A stretch of 64,000 nt of DNA from Candidatus Falkowiibacteriota bacterium. Lineage in GTDB: Bacteria > Patescibacteriota > Patescibacteriia > JACRDY01. The DNA is taken from assembly GCA_016218485.1 (NCBI GenBank), contig JACRDY010000059.1, positions 16,641 through 80,640 on the forward strand, written 5' to 3'. Below the pieces are notes generated by a model. It saw nothing but the letters and a program-made list of their open reading frames with translations, ran no database searches and had not been told where the DNA came from. Below are positions 63,426-64,000 of the stretch, piece by piece. Position 1 is the first letter of the stretch; each line of letters starts with the position of its first letter. The translations under genes and the position numbers were made by a program.

Positions 63426-63905
63426 ATGCTTATTTTTTACGCCATACTTTTCGGGATCGTTCAGGGTCTGACCGAGTTCCTGCCCGTGTCCAGCTCCGGT
63501 CACCTGGTGATTTTGCACCAGTGGTTTGATTTGGGTTTGGTTGATTCACTTGGTTTTGACGTGGCGCTGCACCTGGGGACGCTTTTGGCGCTGTTGGCAT
63601 TTTTTTGGCGCGAGGTGTTGGCGTTACTCCGGGGATGGTTCCAGAGTTTCATCCATTGGGATCTCGCCAATAATGCTAATCAGCGGTTAGCATGGATGAT
63701 TCTCATTGCCAGTCTGCCGGTGGTTGCCGCGGGCTATTTTTTTGAAGATGGTATTAATGAACTCTTCCGCGCAGTGCCGAGTGTGGCTATTCTTCTGATT
63801 GTCTTTGGCTTACTCTTCTTTTTTTATGAAAAATTGGGGTTGCAGAGTTTAGGTATATCCACTAGTGTCCCATTAATTTTTAACGTGGTTTCAAATCTAT
63901 CGTAA
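63426..63905 (+). pseudogene. uppP: Undecaprenyl-diphosphatase UppP, interrupted
   Basis: UppP recycles undecaprenyl diphosphate for cell-wall synthesis. The N-terminal half is normal: VQGLTEFLPVSSSGHLVI at 12-29 (catalytic Glu and Ser-rich motif), DVALHLGTLLALLAFFW, then IASLPVVAAGYFFEDGI. After about residue 147 the sequence changes from GC-rich family sequence to AT-rich non-homologous sequence and stops at 159; the family has about 265 residues and a second half with PGVSRSGAT-type motif. The switch is at or just after ACTAGT (63861-63866), which suggests an insertion. Confidence 0.8.
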
Positions 63906-64000
63906 TCTTGGCCATAATTTGAGAAAAATATATTTTTCGATTTGAATTTAGTCTATGAGATAATTGGGTATTACTCACTCAACGTATCTCTATGCACCAA
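63866..64000 (+). mobile_element. Probable left end of an insertion sequence (IS481-like by inference)
   Basis: Sequence after ACTAGT begins TGTCCCATTAATTTTTAACG and is AT-rich to the window end. TATGAGATAAT (63954-63964) could be a -10 region, and an ATG at 63992 opens a frame MHQ that runs off the window. IS481-type elements are known to prefer NCTAGN targets and to encode a single transposase after a short leader. With only 135 bases in view, the family assignment is tentative. Confidence 0.4.

Overview
The window reads like a chromosome segment of a Candidate Phyla Radiation bacterium (Patescibacteria, most likely the Parcubacteria group). This assignment is inferred from gene content; there is no rRNA gene to settle it. 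The signs are: compact single-domain housekeeping genes; a UvrC that lacks its usual C-terminal domain; scattered rather than complete biosynthetic pathways (lone purL, lone prephenate dehydratase, lone glutamine synthetase); pilT with a pilin-like gene; DUF4349 and AI-2E-family membrane proteins; and a tandem family of very cysteine-rich proteins of a kind I associate with Parcubacteria. UGA works as a stop (nusG ends in TGA), so this is not a UGA-recoding lineage such as Gracilibacteria, although TGA stops are rare here.

Layout. 1-2.8 kb (minus): a dTMP-synthesis block (thyA cut by the window edge, dut, a P-loop kinase, dCMP deaminase). 3.2-6.7 kb: inositol-monophosphatase-family gene, a four-helix-bundle (23S IVP) gene, then the classical secE-nusG-rplK-rplA block on the minus strand. 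7.0-13.1 kb: pilin-like gene, pilT, an unknown, a class B PBP and murF, then tRNA-Glu. 13.6-17.2 kb: type II glutamine synthetase and typA. 17.6-25.4 kb: dedA, full-length purL between two identical 26-bp repeats, a DUF11 surface protein and an unrecognised 490-residue protein. 25.5-25.9 kb: no gene, but a promoter and strongly paired sequence suggesting a structured RNA. 26.1-40.3 kb: LOG-family gene, uvrB, a dual-specificity phosphatase, a degenerate tRNA-like sequence, uvrA, an AT-rich DGQHR gene with a tiny basic gene, a broken DUF559 nuclease gene, DUF4349, a membrane glycosyltransferase broken at a G10 tract, and uvrC. 40.5-46.1 kb: a PsbP-like protein, pheA-like gene, rpsB-tsf, gap, AI-2E-family permease. 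46.3-56.7 kb: six tandem cysteine-rich zinc-ribbon paralogs, followed by a small zinc-ribbon gene. 57.4-64 kb: eno, two tandem gpmI genes, mutM, a PAP2-like gene, and uppP interrupted near the right edge, probably by an insertion sequence.

Two things stand out. (1) The six-gene cysteine-rich array has nearly constant 5' and 3' ends, diversified interiors and palindromic spacers, so it looks like an array of cassettes. (2) Most gaps between genes are filled by palindromes built from short repeated 'words', different from gap to gap but reused across the window. Alongside these are a REP-like hairpin family (four copies), a GC-rich repeat family and a small inverted-repeat element inserted inside one of the palindromes.

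Translation signals are mixed. A few genes have strong Shine-Dalgarno sequences. Several others (PBP, murF, dedA, the fourth cysteine-rich gene) have a -10 box so close to the ATG that a leaderless mRNA is likely. Family assignments come from motif recognition by eye; no database search was possible.
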